Shown here piece by piece: positions 7,024 through 14,173 of a stretch of DNA of 14,654 bases. The notes under the pieces were generated by a model that saw only the letters and a list, made by a program, of their open reading frames with translations, did no database searches and had not been told where the DNA came from. Numbering within the stretch: position 1 is the first letter of the stretch; each line of letters begins with the position of its first letter. Both the position numbers and the translations under genes were made by a program. Origin of the DNA: Sulfidibacterium sp964473395 (GTDB taxonomy: Bacteria > Bacteroidota > Bacteroidia > Bacteroidales > F082); the NCBI GenBank assembly GCA_964473395.1, contig CAYYOW010000053.1, positions 1 through 14,654 on the forward strand. The letters run 5' to 3'.

Positions 7024-8346
7024 ATGAAAAATACACCAATAGATTACCAAATTGTTAACCAAAAAATAAAAGAGAGCGGACTTCATTCCGTAGGCAAAGC
7101 CACTATCCGTGAGATTAAGAGGCTGGTTGATGAAATTGAGAAGACGACGGGTAAAGAATATATCCGTATGGAAATGGGTGTTCCCGGTCTACCTCCCGTA
7201 AAGATTGGGGTGGAAGCCCAGATTGATGCATTGAAAAGGGGTGTTGCGGCAGTTTATCCCAACATTCAGGGACTACAGGTACTCAAAGAAGAGTTTTCGC
7301 GGTTTCTGAAGCTTTTTATGGACATTGATGTAAACCCGGAAGGGTGTATTCCGACAGTAGGCTCTATGCAGGGTGGGTTTGCTTCTTTCTTATGTATGAG
7401 CCGCACAAACCGGAATCAGGATTCCACGCTTTTTATCGATCCCGGATTTCCGGTGCATAAGATGCAACATAAAGTCCTGAACCTTCGTTACGAAAGTTTT
7501 GATGTGTATAATTACCGTGGCAAAAAGTTAAAAACTAAATTGGAATCTTATTTTAAAACCGGAAGATTTCATTCGGTTTTGTATTCCAACCCTAACAACC
7601 CATCCTGGATATGTTTTACTGAGGAAGAACTACATATTATCGGCGATATGGCTGACAAATACAATGTGGCTATTTTAGAAGATCTGGCTTATTTTGGTAT
7701 GGACTTCCGCAAAGATTATTCTCAACCAGGGAAACCTCCTTACCAGCCTACTGTAGCCAAATACTCCAAAAATTATATTTTGTTTGTTTCCAGCTCAAAA
7801 ATATTCAGCTACGCGGGTGAGCGCATTGGAATGATGGCCATATCCAACAACCTGTTTACCATGAGTTTGCCCGACCTGCTTCGTTATTATACCACGGATA
7901 ACCTAGGATATTCGCTGATTTTTGAAACACTCTATCCCCTTAGTTCCGGAACTGCACATTCGGCACAGTATGCTATTGCAGCTGTATTGAAAGCTGCCAA
8001 TGAAGGTAAGTTTAACTTCGTTGATTATGTGAAAGATTACGGCGTGAAGGCTAAGGAGATGAAGAAGATGTTTTTGGATAATGGCTTTAAAATTGTTTAT
8101 GATACTGATATTGACCAGCCTATTGCCGATGGTTTTTATTTTACATTCTCTTATCCCGGACTTGATGCGGAAACGTTATTGCATGAACTGGCTTTTTATG
8201 GTATCAGCGCTATTTCTCTTCTGATTACCGGAAGTGAACACAAAGAAGGTATCAGGGCTTGCACCTCTCTGGTAAAACATGAACAATTCCCGTTGTTAAA
8301 TGAACGGCTGGCACAGTTTCATCAAGATCATCCCATAGCAAAATAA
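7024..8346 (+). CDS. PLP-dependent class I/II aminotransferase
   Basis: A 440-residue fold-type I pyridoxal-phosphate enzyme that should transfer an amino group between an amino acid and a 2-oxo acid. Visible landmarks are YPNIQGLQVLKEEF (78-91), the usual substrate-side motif; SNPNNPSW (188-195) with the cofactor-contacting asparagine N191; EDLAYFGM (219-226) with D220 and Y223; SSSKIFSYAGERIG (256-269), in which K259 is the expected Schiff-base lysine; and R267. The C-terminal small domain includes an ADGFYFTFSYPG stretch. The length is a little above the typical 380-410 residues, mostly through an N-terminal extension. The substrate is unknown; it has its own -7 element and follows the ADP-forming synthetase, a pairing that would suit amino-acid fermentation through a 2-oxo acid and acyl-CoA. 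That link is inference. A strong terminator follows the gene. Confidence 0.85.
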   Translation: MKNTPIDYQIVNQKIKESGLHSVGKATIREIKRLVDEIEKTTGKEYIRMEMGVPGLPPVKIGVEAQIDALKRGVAAVYPNIQGLQVLKEEFSRFLKLFMDIDVNPEGCIPTVGSMQGGFASFLCMSRTNRNQDSTLFIDPGFPVHKMQHKVLNLRYESFDVYNYRGKKLKTKLESYFKTGRFHSVLYSNPNNPSWICFTEEELHIIGDMADKYNVAILEDLAYFGMDFRKDYSQPGKPPYQPTVAKYSKNYILFVSSSKIFSYAGERIGMMAISNNLFTMSLPDLLRYYTTDNLGYSLIFETLYPLSSGTAHSAQYAIAAVLKAANEGKFNFVDYVKDYGVKAKEMKKMFLDNGFKIVYDTDIDQPIADGFYFTFSYPGLDAETLLHELAFYGISAISLLITGSEHKEGIRACTSLVKHEQFPLLNERLAQFHQDHPIAK

Positions 8347-8394
8347 AGCGGGTTTATCGAAACCGCCCGGATAGGCATTTTATCAAAATACAAA

Positions 8395-8427
8395 AAAAGC
8401 CTGTTCCATTTTGCGGAACAGGCTTTT
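8395..8427. terminator. Bidirectional intrinsic terminator between convergent genes
   Basis: AAAAGCCTGTTCC at 8395-8407 is perfectly complementary to GGAACAGGCTTTT at 8415-8427, a 13-base stem with a 7-base loop. It has an A-run on the left flank (8392-8398) and TTTT on the right, so it works in either direction. It lies between the stop codons of the aminotransferase (plus) and the LruC lipoprotein (minus). A smaller stem just before it (8348-8366, GCGGGTTT facing AAACCGC with one bulge) may add to it. Confidence 0.85.
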
Positions 8428-8447
8428 AAACAATGAAAACAAACTTT

Positions 8448-10325
8448 TTATTTTGCAGGTGGTGTATAAATATTAGAATTTACGCGGTAGCCTGGTTTAT
8501 CCATGTACCAGTCGGGGTAATTGGTTCCACCTGATTCTGCCCACTGGGCAAAATGATTGTAAGCGCTGAGAATATCTACCTGTTCCACCGGATAGGCAAA
8601 GGAAACGGGCAAATCAAGCGCCCAGGGCAGGTTGTTTTTGGTCTGGTAATATTTACCTGTAGCGGGGTCGCTGGCATCGGCATAAGTGCCAAAGTAGGAA
8701 TTGTTAACCAAATCAGTAGGTTTCTGTCCGGCAAGATGAACCTCTTTCCCACGTTCACCATTAACAATCAGGAAAGGATTGTAAGGTGCTGTGCCGGTTG
8801 TGCTTACCGAAACAGCGTTAGTATAAAGAACGTGTAGCTGGCTGGTGTCAGGTTTAACGTAGGGTACATTTTCTTTGGTGTTGATAAAAGCAGATCCTGA
8901 GTTGCCGATATTTCTGAAAGCATTGTCAAACAGAATAATGACGGTGTTGGTTTGTCCCTGTTCGGTACCATTGGCATTGGTGTGAATGTAGCTTTCGGTG
9001 TAGTGGGTACCGGTAACGGAAGCCACATTGTCCGGGTTACCACCTAGCATAAGGCCAAACCCGTTTTTCAGGCTGGCACCCACAGCTCGCACAGAGTAGT
9101 CGGTAAAAAATTCAACCAGCTTGTTTGAGGAGTTCAAAACCGATTTAAAATGGTAATCCAAAACCAGGTCGTTAAAGTCATAGTCGCCTTTTCCCGGCCA
9201 CAAATCTTCAAATGCCACAGTTCCCCAGTCGGTCTTGTTGGGATAATATACGTTGAAAGCACGGGAGGCATCGTTAGGATAATCGTCCATATCATCATCC
9301 ACGCCGTCGCCGTCAGTATCTTTCACGGGACCTGTTACTACTGCGTTATCATAATAGATAGAAGAGTTCTTGTCAAAATCCCAGTTCCAGAAAAGAGCCT
9401 GAACTTTTACTGTCCCTGCGGGCATGGTGGCAGCAATGGTTTTTGTTGTCCAGTTATGAGACGGAAACCTGTTTCGTATCCAATAATAGGCCAGTACCCG
9501 GTTGTTGGCATCTCTGGGAATGAGGTATAACCAGGAATATAATGTCCTTGTGTTACCTATTGATTTAATGTCTGCCGAAAATGTGATGAGATCACCCGGA
9601 TTGGCTGCAACCATCTGCGAGGCGCCACCATAATAGACTCCGATATTTTTTAAAGGGGTACGAATAACGTGATTTCCACCATCACTATACCATTCCATCT
9701 TTTTGCTTCTGTAATTGGTAAAGTACCATTTCCCATCTATCGAGTGGAGGCTCGGCCAACCGGCAATAATTCCAAAGTCATCCACCTCAAAATCGCCGTT
9801 TTGTACCAGATTGTTCACGCGTATTGCTTTGTATTCTCCGACACTGTGGTTGGAGAAATAAGCCGATTTTGTTTCTGTGGGAATAGTATCCGGAGGAGTA
9901 GTTCCATAACCATCGCCAAAGTTAATGGTGACACCACTTCCTTTTACGCTTTGTAGAGTCAACCCAACTTTACGGCTACCTGCTATGCTTTGAACAAAAA
10001 TTGAGTCTAATGCAGTGGGAACACGAATATTGCCTGACCACTGACCGTTTTTGTCAAAGCTACCTGCTGTAATGAGTTTTCCACCATTGGCCGGGTCATC
10101 CGTGTATATGTTGAAGCGGCTTTTGTCCTTGCTAAAATCAACAGTGGAAGGCATATCAATTGTAACCCCTTCTATATGTGTCGATTCAAACTTAAATCCA
10201 TCTGGTACGTTTAAATTGTCCAGCGGAGATCCATTGCTGGGTGTTGGTACCTTTTTACACGACTGGAATGCAAGTCCGGCTATCAGTAGTATAACTGCTG
10301 TGAGGATAATTTTTTTTGTTTTCAT
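8448..10325 (-). CDS. LruC-domain surface lipoprotein with calcium-binding-like linker
   Basis: A 625-residue exported protein. The N-terminus is a lipoprotein signal peptide: KTKK, a hydrophobic core, then AFQSCKK with the lipidated cysteine at C23. Residues about 40-135 are beta-rich. Residues about 172-332 look like a jelly-roll carbohydrate-binding-type module, starting NLVQNGDFEV and ending near SIYYDNAVVTG, as in CBM-like domains. A calcium-binding-like acidic loop follows, DTDGDGVDDDMDDYPND (336-352), the thrombospondin type 3 pattern. The LruC domain begins at 366 and contains FEDLWPGKGDYDFNDLVLDY (372-391), its defining signature; the C-terminal part, with FAYPVEQVDILSAYNHF near residue 580, corresponds to the DUF4842 region. 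LruC proteins are usually surface-exposed and of unknown function; glycan binding or adhesion is inference. It is transcribed alone, towards the terminator at 8395-8427. The ATG at 10325 gives a complete signal peptide. Confidence 0.85.
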   Translation of the reverse strand: MKTKKIILTAVILLIAGLAFQSCKKVPTPSNGSPLDNLNVPDGFKFESTHIEGVTIDMPSTVDFSKDKSRFNIYTDDPANGGKLITAGSFDKNGQWSGNIRVPTALDSIFVQSIAGSRKVGLTLQSVKGSGVTINFGDGYGTTPPDTIPTETKSAYFSNHSVGEYKAIRVNNLVQNGDFEVDDFGIIAGWPSLHSIDGKWYFTNYRSKKMEWYSDGGNHVIRTPLKNIGVYYGGASQMVAANPGDLITFSADIKSIGNTRTLYSWLYLIPRDANNRVLAYYWIRNRFPSHNWTTKTIAATMPAGTVKVQALFWNWDFDKNSSIYYDNAVVTGPVKDTDGDGVDDDMDDYPNDASRAFNVYYPNKTDWGTVAFEDLWPGKGDYDFNDLVLDYHFKSVLNSSNKLVEFFTDYSVRAVGASLKNGFGLMLGGNPDNVASVTGTHYTESYIHTNANGTEQGQTNTVIILFDNAFRNIGNSGSAFINTKENVPYVKPDTSQLHVLYTNAVSVSTTGTAPYNPFLIVNGERGKEVHLAGQKPTDLVNNSYFGTYADASDPATGKYYQTKNNLPWALDLPVSFAYPVEQVDILSAYNHFAQWAESGGTNYPDWYMDKPGYRVNSNIYTPPAK

Positions 10326-10449
10326 TATTCTATTTTAAGAGATATTATTTTTCATAAATATGTAGAGCAAAAATTAAGCCGTACTACTGTATATAAATGG
10401 TAAATTGTTGGTATGAGTGAAATTAAGTCCCGTAGAGGATCCTTGTATT

Positions 10450-10484
10450 TTCCCAAAATGGGAATAGTAGTACCGTATTGGGAA
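10450..10484. repeat. Operator-like palindrome and direct repeat
   Basis: TTCCCA (10450-10455) and TGGGAA (10459-10464) form a perfect palindrome around three A residues. TGGGAA recurs at 10479-10484, exactly 20 bases downstream, or about two helical turns. Symmetry plus phased repetition is the typical look of a regulator binding site; it would lie in the probable leader or upstream region of the LruC lipoprotein gene. Confidence 0.35.
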
Positions 10485-10515
10485 GAATCTATTATAATAT
10501 TCAACGTTTTTGAAG

Positions 10516-10523
10516 CAAAAATA
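10516..10523 (-). promoter_or_regulatory. Possible -7 element for the LruC lipoprotein gene
   Basis: On the minus strand this reads TATTTTTG, matching TAnnTTTG. It implies a leader of about 185 bases before the ATG at 10325. No TTTG lies at the expected distance upstream, and such an 8-mer can arise by chance in AT-rich DNA. A short inverted pair TGAAG/CTTCA (10511-10515, 10524-10528) brackets it. Confidence 0.25.
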
Positions 10524-10569
10524 CTTCATTTTTCGTCAAGATTCCAATGTGAATTTCCTTTAATATTCC

Positions 10570-10604
10570 GAATACGGAGGTCTCTCCGGTTTTTCTCCGA
10601 ATTC
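10570..10604. repeat. Mutually exclusive hairpin arms
   Basis: GAATACGGAG (10570-10579) can pair with CTCCGAATTC (10595-10604) with one mismatch in ten. Its inner part CGGAG (10575-10579) can instead pair with CTCCG (10584-10588) across a 4-base loop, and that alternative stem is followed by GTTTTT. The two structures cannot coexist in one RNA, an arrangement seen in attenuators. No transcript across this point is established. Confidence 0.3.
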
Positions 10605-10714
10605 AGTAAAAAAAAGTGCTTGTTTTCATCTTCTGTTTCTCATGTCATTTCTATAAAATTTATTCTCAAAAGGTTATGATTGGTGGCATATATCTTGCTA
10701 ATCAACCACAATAA

Positions 10715-10736
10715 TTTACACCCTGGCCGGTGTAAA
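10715..10736. repeat. Perfect 8-base stem-loop
   Basis: TTTACACC (10715-10722) and GGTGTAAA (10729-10736) are exactly complementary with the 6-base loop CTGGCC. No T-run follows, so it is not itself a terminator. It could be an operator for a dimeric regulator or the first hairpin of a structured RNA ending at the terminator 29 bases downstream. Confidence 0.5.
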
Positions 10737-10764
10737 TCTCAATATTTTGGTTTTGATTGATATC

Positions 10765-10801
10765 AGGCCGGTAGGGTAAAACTTCCGGTCTGTTTTTTTT
10801 T
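10765..10801 (+). terminator. Intrinsic terminator with no obvious upstream gene
   Basis: AGGCCGG (10765-10771) pairs with CCGGTCT (10785-10791), seven pairs including one G-U, across a 13-base loop. One base later a run of nine T begins (10793-10801). Orientation is plus. The nearest upstream plus-strand gene is the aminotransferase, already terminated at 8427, so the RNA ended here would have to start inside the 10326-10764 intergenic region, or the element guards the promoter that follows. Confidence 0.6.
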
Positions 10802-10829
10802 GTGTTTGTAACGGAAAGCGCTAATTTTG
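10799..10829 (+). promoter_or_regulatory. Bacteroidota promoter for the thioesterase gene
   Basis: TTTG at 10799-10802 and TAATTTTG at 10822-10829 are separated by exactly 19 bases, the textbook Bacteroidota arrangement TTTG-N19-TAnnTTTG. The predicted start near 10836 gives a leader of about 55 bases before the ATG at 10891. The -33 TTTG is formed from the last bases of the upstream terminator's T-run. Confidence 0.75.
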
Positions 10830-10890
10830 TCGTTTACCGGGGAGATCGAATCCGGTATGGTTCAGCTGTTAAAAGAGTGATGAATTTAAG

Positions 10891-11376
10891 ATGGAAATAA
10901 TGAAAAAAATCAGCAATCCCTATAAAAAAATGACGGGCTATCAGTGTTTTGGCTGTGCACCTCATAATCATAATGGTTTGCAAATGTCTTTTGCCGAGGA
11001 TGGTGAATATATGGTTTCCGAATGGGAGCCAAAAGACTATTTTCAAGGATATTATAACGTGCTCCATGGGGGCATTCAGGCTACGCTGATGGATGAAATT
11101 GCTTCGTGGCTAGTACAGGTAAAGCTAAAAACAGCCGGCGTCACTTCCACAATGAACGTCCGTTACAAAAAGCCCGTTCCCACCGACAAAGGTATTATCA
11201 GGCTCAGAGCAAAACTGACCGGCCAGCATCGCAATCTTGCAGAGATACACGTGGAGTTGTTCGGGCCAGAGAATGAGCTGTGTGCCGAAAGTGATTTTGT
11301 TTATTTTACTTATTCTCATGAGGTAGCGGTGAAACGATTGCATTATCCTGATTATGAGGAGTTTTTTGAAGAATAG
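10891..11376 (+). CDS. PaaI-family hotdog thioesterase
   Basis: A 161-residue cytosolic hotdog-fold protein that most likely hydrolyses an acyl-CoA. The N-terminal CFGCAPHNHNGLQM (19-32) is the Cys-x-x-Cys/NxxGL opening common in PaaI-like proteins. The catalytic region VLHGGIQATLMDEIASW (57-73) contains the conserved HGG (59-61) followed by D68 and E69 on the hotdog helix. The later STMNVRYKKPVPTDKG segment (86-101) is the typical central strand and loop. The C-terminal 25 residues extend beyond the usual fold. The start could be the ATG at 10891 or the one at 10900; the fold is complete with either. It is transcribed alone from the strong promoter just upstream and faces the minus-strand operon. 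Substrate unknown. Confidence 0.83.
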   Translation: MEIMKKISNPYKKMTGYQCFGCAPHNHNGLQMSFAEDGEYMVSEWEPKDYFQGYYNVLHGGIQATLMDEIASWLVQVKLKTAGVTSTMNVRYKKPVPTDKGIIRLRAKLTGQHRNLAEIHVELFGPENELCAESDFVYFTYSHEVAVKRLHYPDYEEFFEE

Positions 11377-11405
11377 AAAGGCATGCTGATTTTATGATGA
11401 TGAAG

Positions 11406-11467
11406 ATCTGGGCTAATCTGTTCAGAAACTACAACATAATAGCTCCAGATTTGTTTGTAATACGTTA
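11406..11467 (+). terminator. Weak possible terminator between convergent genes
   Basis: ATCTGGGCTA (11406-11415) pairs with TAGCTCCAGAT (11450-11460) with a single bulged base, enclosing 34 bases, and is followed by TTGTTTG. It sits between the thioesterase stop and the DUF2721 stop. The large loop and broken T-run make termination uncertain. Confidence 0.3.
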
Positions 11468-11487
11468 CCCTGTGCAGTCAGATATTT

Positions 11488-11880
11488 TCAAGCATTTTTT
11501 AGTTGTTCGTCAATAAGGCTTGCCGAGACAAACGACTCTTTTATCAGGATGACAATAGCGGCCAGTGCACTGATGACGGAGAGAATTACTGCGCCGTAGA
11601 GCAGGGGAGTGGTAAAAGTGACCCCCTCCAGGCTCAGCCCCCCTGCCAGGCTACCCAAAAGGACAAAGCCCACACAAAGATAGAGCAAGCTTAAAGCCCA
11701 TTTAAACATCCATAAACGCTTTTTTTGTAAGACCATAAATTCGCGGGAACAATTAAAATTATCTTCGATGATGTGCTGCAATTGCCGGATCAGCTCAATG
11801 TAGCGCCGTGAGGTGGAGAGAATGATCAGCCCAATTCCCGAAAGAAAACTTAGCGGTGCCAGAATTAAGGTTAGTTCCAT
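11488..11880 (-). CDS. DUF2721 integral membrane protein
   Basis: A small membrane protein of 130 residues from the ATG at 11880. It opens with an N-terminal hydrophobic helix LTLILAPLSFLSGIGLIILS (3-22), followed by the characteristic SRRYIELIRQL amphipathic segment, a charged stretch with KKRLW, and two further hydrophobic helices towards the C-terminus. This layout of three helices with an early NR/RRYxxxIRxL motif matches the DUF2721 family, whose function is unknown. An upstream TTG at 11913 would overlap the preceding gene and add a non-conserved leader, so the ATG ten bases after that gene's stop is preferred. The tight spacing suggests translation coupled to the preceding gene. It is the last gene of the putative five-gene unit. 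Confidence 0.72.
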   Translation of the reverse strand: MELTLILAPLSFLSGIGLIILSTSRRYIELIRQLQHIIEDNFNCSREFMVLQKKRLWMFKWALSLLYLCVGFVLLGSLAGGLSLEGVTFTTPLLYGAVILSVISALAAIVILIKESFVSASLIDEQLKNA

Positions 11881-11890
11881 TATGATAGTT

Positions 11891-12790
11891 TTAAATTTTC
11901 TGATTATTGCCAACCATTTTTAGTGCATTGTTTATGGCCTGTTGAAGAAAACTAAGTCCAAGTCCGGCCTGTTCGGAGGCCTTTGTTCCGGACTGAACGA
12001 TAAAATGTGTTTCCAGTACTTGTCCGAGCCAGTCCTGCCGGTGCCAATGTCCCGGAGGAGTCAGCCTAATATCTATTGTGTCTGTCTTTTTCTCTTTTCC
12101 CCAGGCTGTGATGTAGAAATAAGGCTCCGGATAGTAAAAGTCGGGCATGGCCAGTCCGAAACTTATGGAGGATGCCGGCATTTCTCCTTCATAAGTAAGC
12201 GGAAGATAAAGCCCTTCATCGAAATGATGAGGCCAGATGAGAATATCTTCGTCACGTTGCAACAACTGCCTGAAATAATGGAGAAGAAGATGCCCGTTAG
12301 TCCGGTGACGCGCCAACTCTATCATGTGCTCAATATCTTCTACCCGAAAAGGCTCCCCGTGTTTGACGGGATGGTCAGGAATATCGAAATGCATTTTAGG
12401 CAGCAACTTACCGGCATCCAGTTGCTGCATTTTTAGTTGGTTCCACAGCCACTGGAAAGCTTCTGCAAATGTCTTTCCGTTCAGGGGAAAAGCTGTCATT
12501 ATCTCCAAATTCGTTGTGTGCAGTTGTAGTGCAAAATCCGGATAGCTGAGACCCACGTGGAAATCTTGTTTTCCACTATGTATCATTCCTCCCAGTTGCA
12601 GGTTCTTGCCTGCTATCCATCGCGAAGCGGTATGGCTGTCGTCGGCAGTTTCGGGGATGAAATATTTACCGGTCATGGCGACAAGCTGTAATGCCTGATG
12701 CAGGTTGCCAGCGTCAGATTTTAGCTTTCGCGGGCCGGTATGCAAGACTTCCCAATGGTCAACAACGGCAGCTGTTGTCAGGTTTTTCAT
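11891..12790 (-). CDS. Conserved protein of unknown function with WPHHFD motif
   Basis: I cannot assign a function. From the ATG at 12790 the product has 299 residues, no signal peptide and no membrane segment, so it should be cytosolic. It is unusually rich in His, Trp and Gln. Notable motifs are TGKYFIPETADDSHT (40-54), WPHHFDEG (186-193), YYPEPYFYITAWGKE (219-233) and PPGHWH (245-250). The combination of WPHHFD, PEPYFY and GHWH recalls a conserved but uncharacterised family I have seen in Actinobacteria and Bacteroidota; the overall order also faintly resembles DUF5996. The spaced His and Asp residues would suit a metal site, which is inference. A GTG at 12823 could extend it by 11 residues. 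It lies 57 bases after the DUF427 gene and 10 bases before the DUF2721 gene. Confidence 0.65.
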   Translation of the reverse strand: MKNLTTAAVVDHWEVLHTGPRKLKSDAGNLHQALQLVAMTGKYFIPETADDSHTASRWIAGKNLQLGGMIHSGKQDFHVGLSYPDFALQLHTTNLEIMTAFPLNGKTFAEAFQWLWNQLKMQQLDAGKLLPKMHFDIPDHPVKHGEPFRVEDIEHMIELARHRTNGHLLLHYFRQLLQRDEDILIWPHHFDEGLYLPLTYEGEMPASSISFGLAMPDFYYPEPYFYITAWGKEKKTDTIDIRLTPPGHWHRQDWLGQVLETHFIVQSGTKASEQAGLGLSFLQQAINNALKMVGNNQKI

Positions 12791-12847
12791 ATTGTTAATA
12801 TTTTGAAAACAGGAAATTTTCACATCCCCTATTTTTTATTAACGTTT

Positions 12848-13129
12848 TTATTCTACAATGGTTACGCCTTTCCAAAAGGCCACGTAATTTTTGATGCCTT
12901 TGGCAAGTTCTCTTGGGGCGGGATAATACCATGCGGCATCCGGGTTTCGTTTGCCATCCACAACCAAAGTGCGGTAGGAAGCCAGCCCCTTCCACGGGCA
13001 GGTGGTGTGTGTGTCGCTTTCTTCAAAAAATTCCTTTTTGATGGATTCAGGGGGAAAATAGTGGTTTCTTTCCACGACAATGGTTTTGTTGCTCTCGGCA
13101 ACTACTTTGTTGTTCCAGATTGCTTTCAT
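12848..13129 (-). CDS. DUF427 beta-tent-fold protein
   Basis: A complete 93-residue DUF427 protein. The family hallmarks are all present: an N-terminal KAIWNNKVVAES strand, a VERNHYFPPESI segment (19-30), the HTTCPWKGLASY motif (41-52), which includes a conserved cysteine C44, and DAAWYYPAPRE (64-74), followed by a short KNYVAFWKGV tail. The fold is known as a beta-tent; biochemical role is not established. The ATG at 13129 follows an A-rich leader. It is located 75 bases downstream of egtD with no -7 element between them, so it is probably cotranscribed with it. Two overlapping frames on the same strand are shadows. Confidence 0.85.
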   Translation of the reverse strand: MKAIWNNKVVAESNKTIVVERNHYFPPESIKKEFFEESDTHTTCPWKGLASYRTLVVDGKRNPDAAWYYPAPRELAKGIKNYVAFWKGVTIVE

Positions 13130-13204
13130 TTTTTAATCTTATTTCTTTTTTGTTTCATTAGACGTAGTTCTGCACGATTCCTTACGAAAATGATGTCTGC
13201 ACAG

Positions 13205-14173
13205 TTACTTGATTTCCCATAAGCTGTCCAGAAAGTATTGGCGGCTGTCCGTGAAATGGCGGAGCACCTGGTATCCTGTTTCCCCGGCCAGCCTGACTAT
13301 TTCTTCCGGACTGTATTTTTTAGAGATTTCTGTGTGGATAAGTTCGTTTTTTGCAAAGAGAAATTGCATTTCTAGTACTTCAAAATGAACCTGTTGGTTT
13401 TCCAGAGAAACCAGATAACTTCGTACTTCTCCGCTAACCGGCTCGTAAAATGTGTAATGGCTGAATGCTTCCAAATTAAAGCCTGCCCCCAGCTCGCGGT
13501 TCATACGCCGTAGCAGGTTCTGGTTGAAAGCAGCCGTAATCCCCTGTGAGTCGTCATAGGCCATGCTTATGATTTGAGGGTTTTTACGACGGTCGATACC
13601 CACAAACAAAAGGTCGCCGGTTTTACTCTCATGGGCAAAATTCCTATAAAAATCAACGGCTTGTTCCTGTGTGAAGTTTCCCATATTTGAACCAAGAAAA
13701 AGCGTAATGTTTCGCCGGTTGTTCAAATTATTTGCCTGCCTGATGGCATCAAAATATTCAAAATTCATGGGATGCACTTTCAGTGCCGGCATTTCTTTCC
13801 GGAGGCTGTGGGCAAGTTCTTCCAGAATATGTTCTGAAATATCTACGGGGTAATAAGTGAAATTGGCACCTTTTTCGAGTAGGTATCGGAGCAATATTTT
13901 TGTTTTACTTCCATCGCCGGCACCGAACTCCAGTAAGTTAAACGGTTCATCAAATGCCCGCATCTCCATTAGAATTTCTTCTTTTTGCATGTGAAAAATT
14001 TCCTCTTCACAACGGGTGAGGTAGTATTCCGGCATTTTCATGATTTCCTGAAAAAGCCGGTCACCCTCGGCATCATACAAAAACATGGAAGAGATACTTT
14101 TGGGACTTTTTGAAAAGCCTTCTCTGGCAGCTTCGGCCAGGTTTATGTTCACGGTTTGTGTTTTTATTTCCAT
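13205..14173 (-). CDS. egtD: L-histidine N-alpha-methyltransferase EgtD
   Basis: This 322-residue cytosolic enzyme should trimethylate the alpha-amino group of histidine with three S-adenosylmethionine molecules to give hercynine, the precursor of ergothioneine. The length equals that of characterised EgtD. SAM motif I is LLEFGAGDGSKT (80-91); GSNMGNF (161-167) and MAYDDSQGITAAFNQN (204-219) follow, with RMNRELGAGF and HTEISKKYS near the end. The histidine-binding residues recalled from Mycobacterium EgtD occur at the same numbers here: N166, Y206, E282 and S284; the region PEYYLTRCEEE (48-58) supplies the tyrosine of the N-terminal site. No EgtB or EgtC is present in the window; EgtD and its anaerobic-pathway counterpart EanA are homologous, so either route is open. 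The ATG at 14173 follows an A-rich leader. Confidence 0.9.
   Translation of the reverse strand: MEIKTQTVNINLAEAAREGFSKSPKSISSMFLYDAEGDRLFQEIMKMPEYYLTRCEEEIFHMQKEEILMEMRAFDEPFNLLEFGAGDGSKTKILLRYLLEKGANFTYYPVDISEHILEELAHSLRKEMPALKVHPMNFEYFDAIRQANNLNNRRNITLFLGSNMGNFTQEQAVDFYRNFAHESKTGDLLFVGIDRRKNPQIISMAYDDSQGITAAFNQNLLRRMNRELGAGFNLEAFSHYTFYEPVSGEVRSYLVSLENQQVHFEVLEMQFLFAKNELIHTEISKKYSPEEIVRLAGETGYQVLRHFTDSRQYFLDSLWEIK

Larger units (their letters stand above)
10326..10890. other. Long structured intergenic region
   Basis: These 565 AT-rich bases lie between the divergent LruC lipoprotein and thioesterase genes. From left to right they hold an operator-like palindrome with direct repeats (10450-10484), a minus-strand -7-like element (10516-10523), mutually exclusive short hairpins (10570-10604), a perfect 8-base stem (10715-10736), a plus-strand terminator (10765-10801) and a strong plus-strand promoter (10799-10829). 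An 88-codon plus-strand frame (10413-10679) starts with ATG but its product is rich in F, S, K and I, has no recognisable motif and crosses several of these structures; I do not count it as a gene. Confidence 0.65.

Noticed and set aside
10378..10479. GTACTACT and AGTAGTAC inverted 8-mers about 80 bases apart upstream of the LruC gene
   Set aside because: An 8-base pair at this distance is not unusual and no extension of the arms is seen.
10413..10679. An 88-codon ATG-initiated plus-strand frame in the long intergenic region
   Set aside because: Its product is low in information (rich in F, S, K, I), has no known motif, and it overlaps several palindromes and hairpins. More likely a chance frame in AT-rich DNA.
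13126..13158. A ten-codon lysine-rich mini-frame on the minus strand whose TGA overlaps the DUF427 ATG
   Set aside because: A-rich leaders are normal in this phylum and readily produce such frames; nothing else supports a coupled leader peptide.
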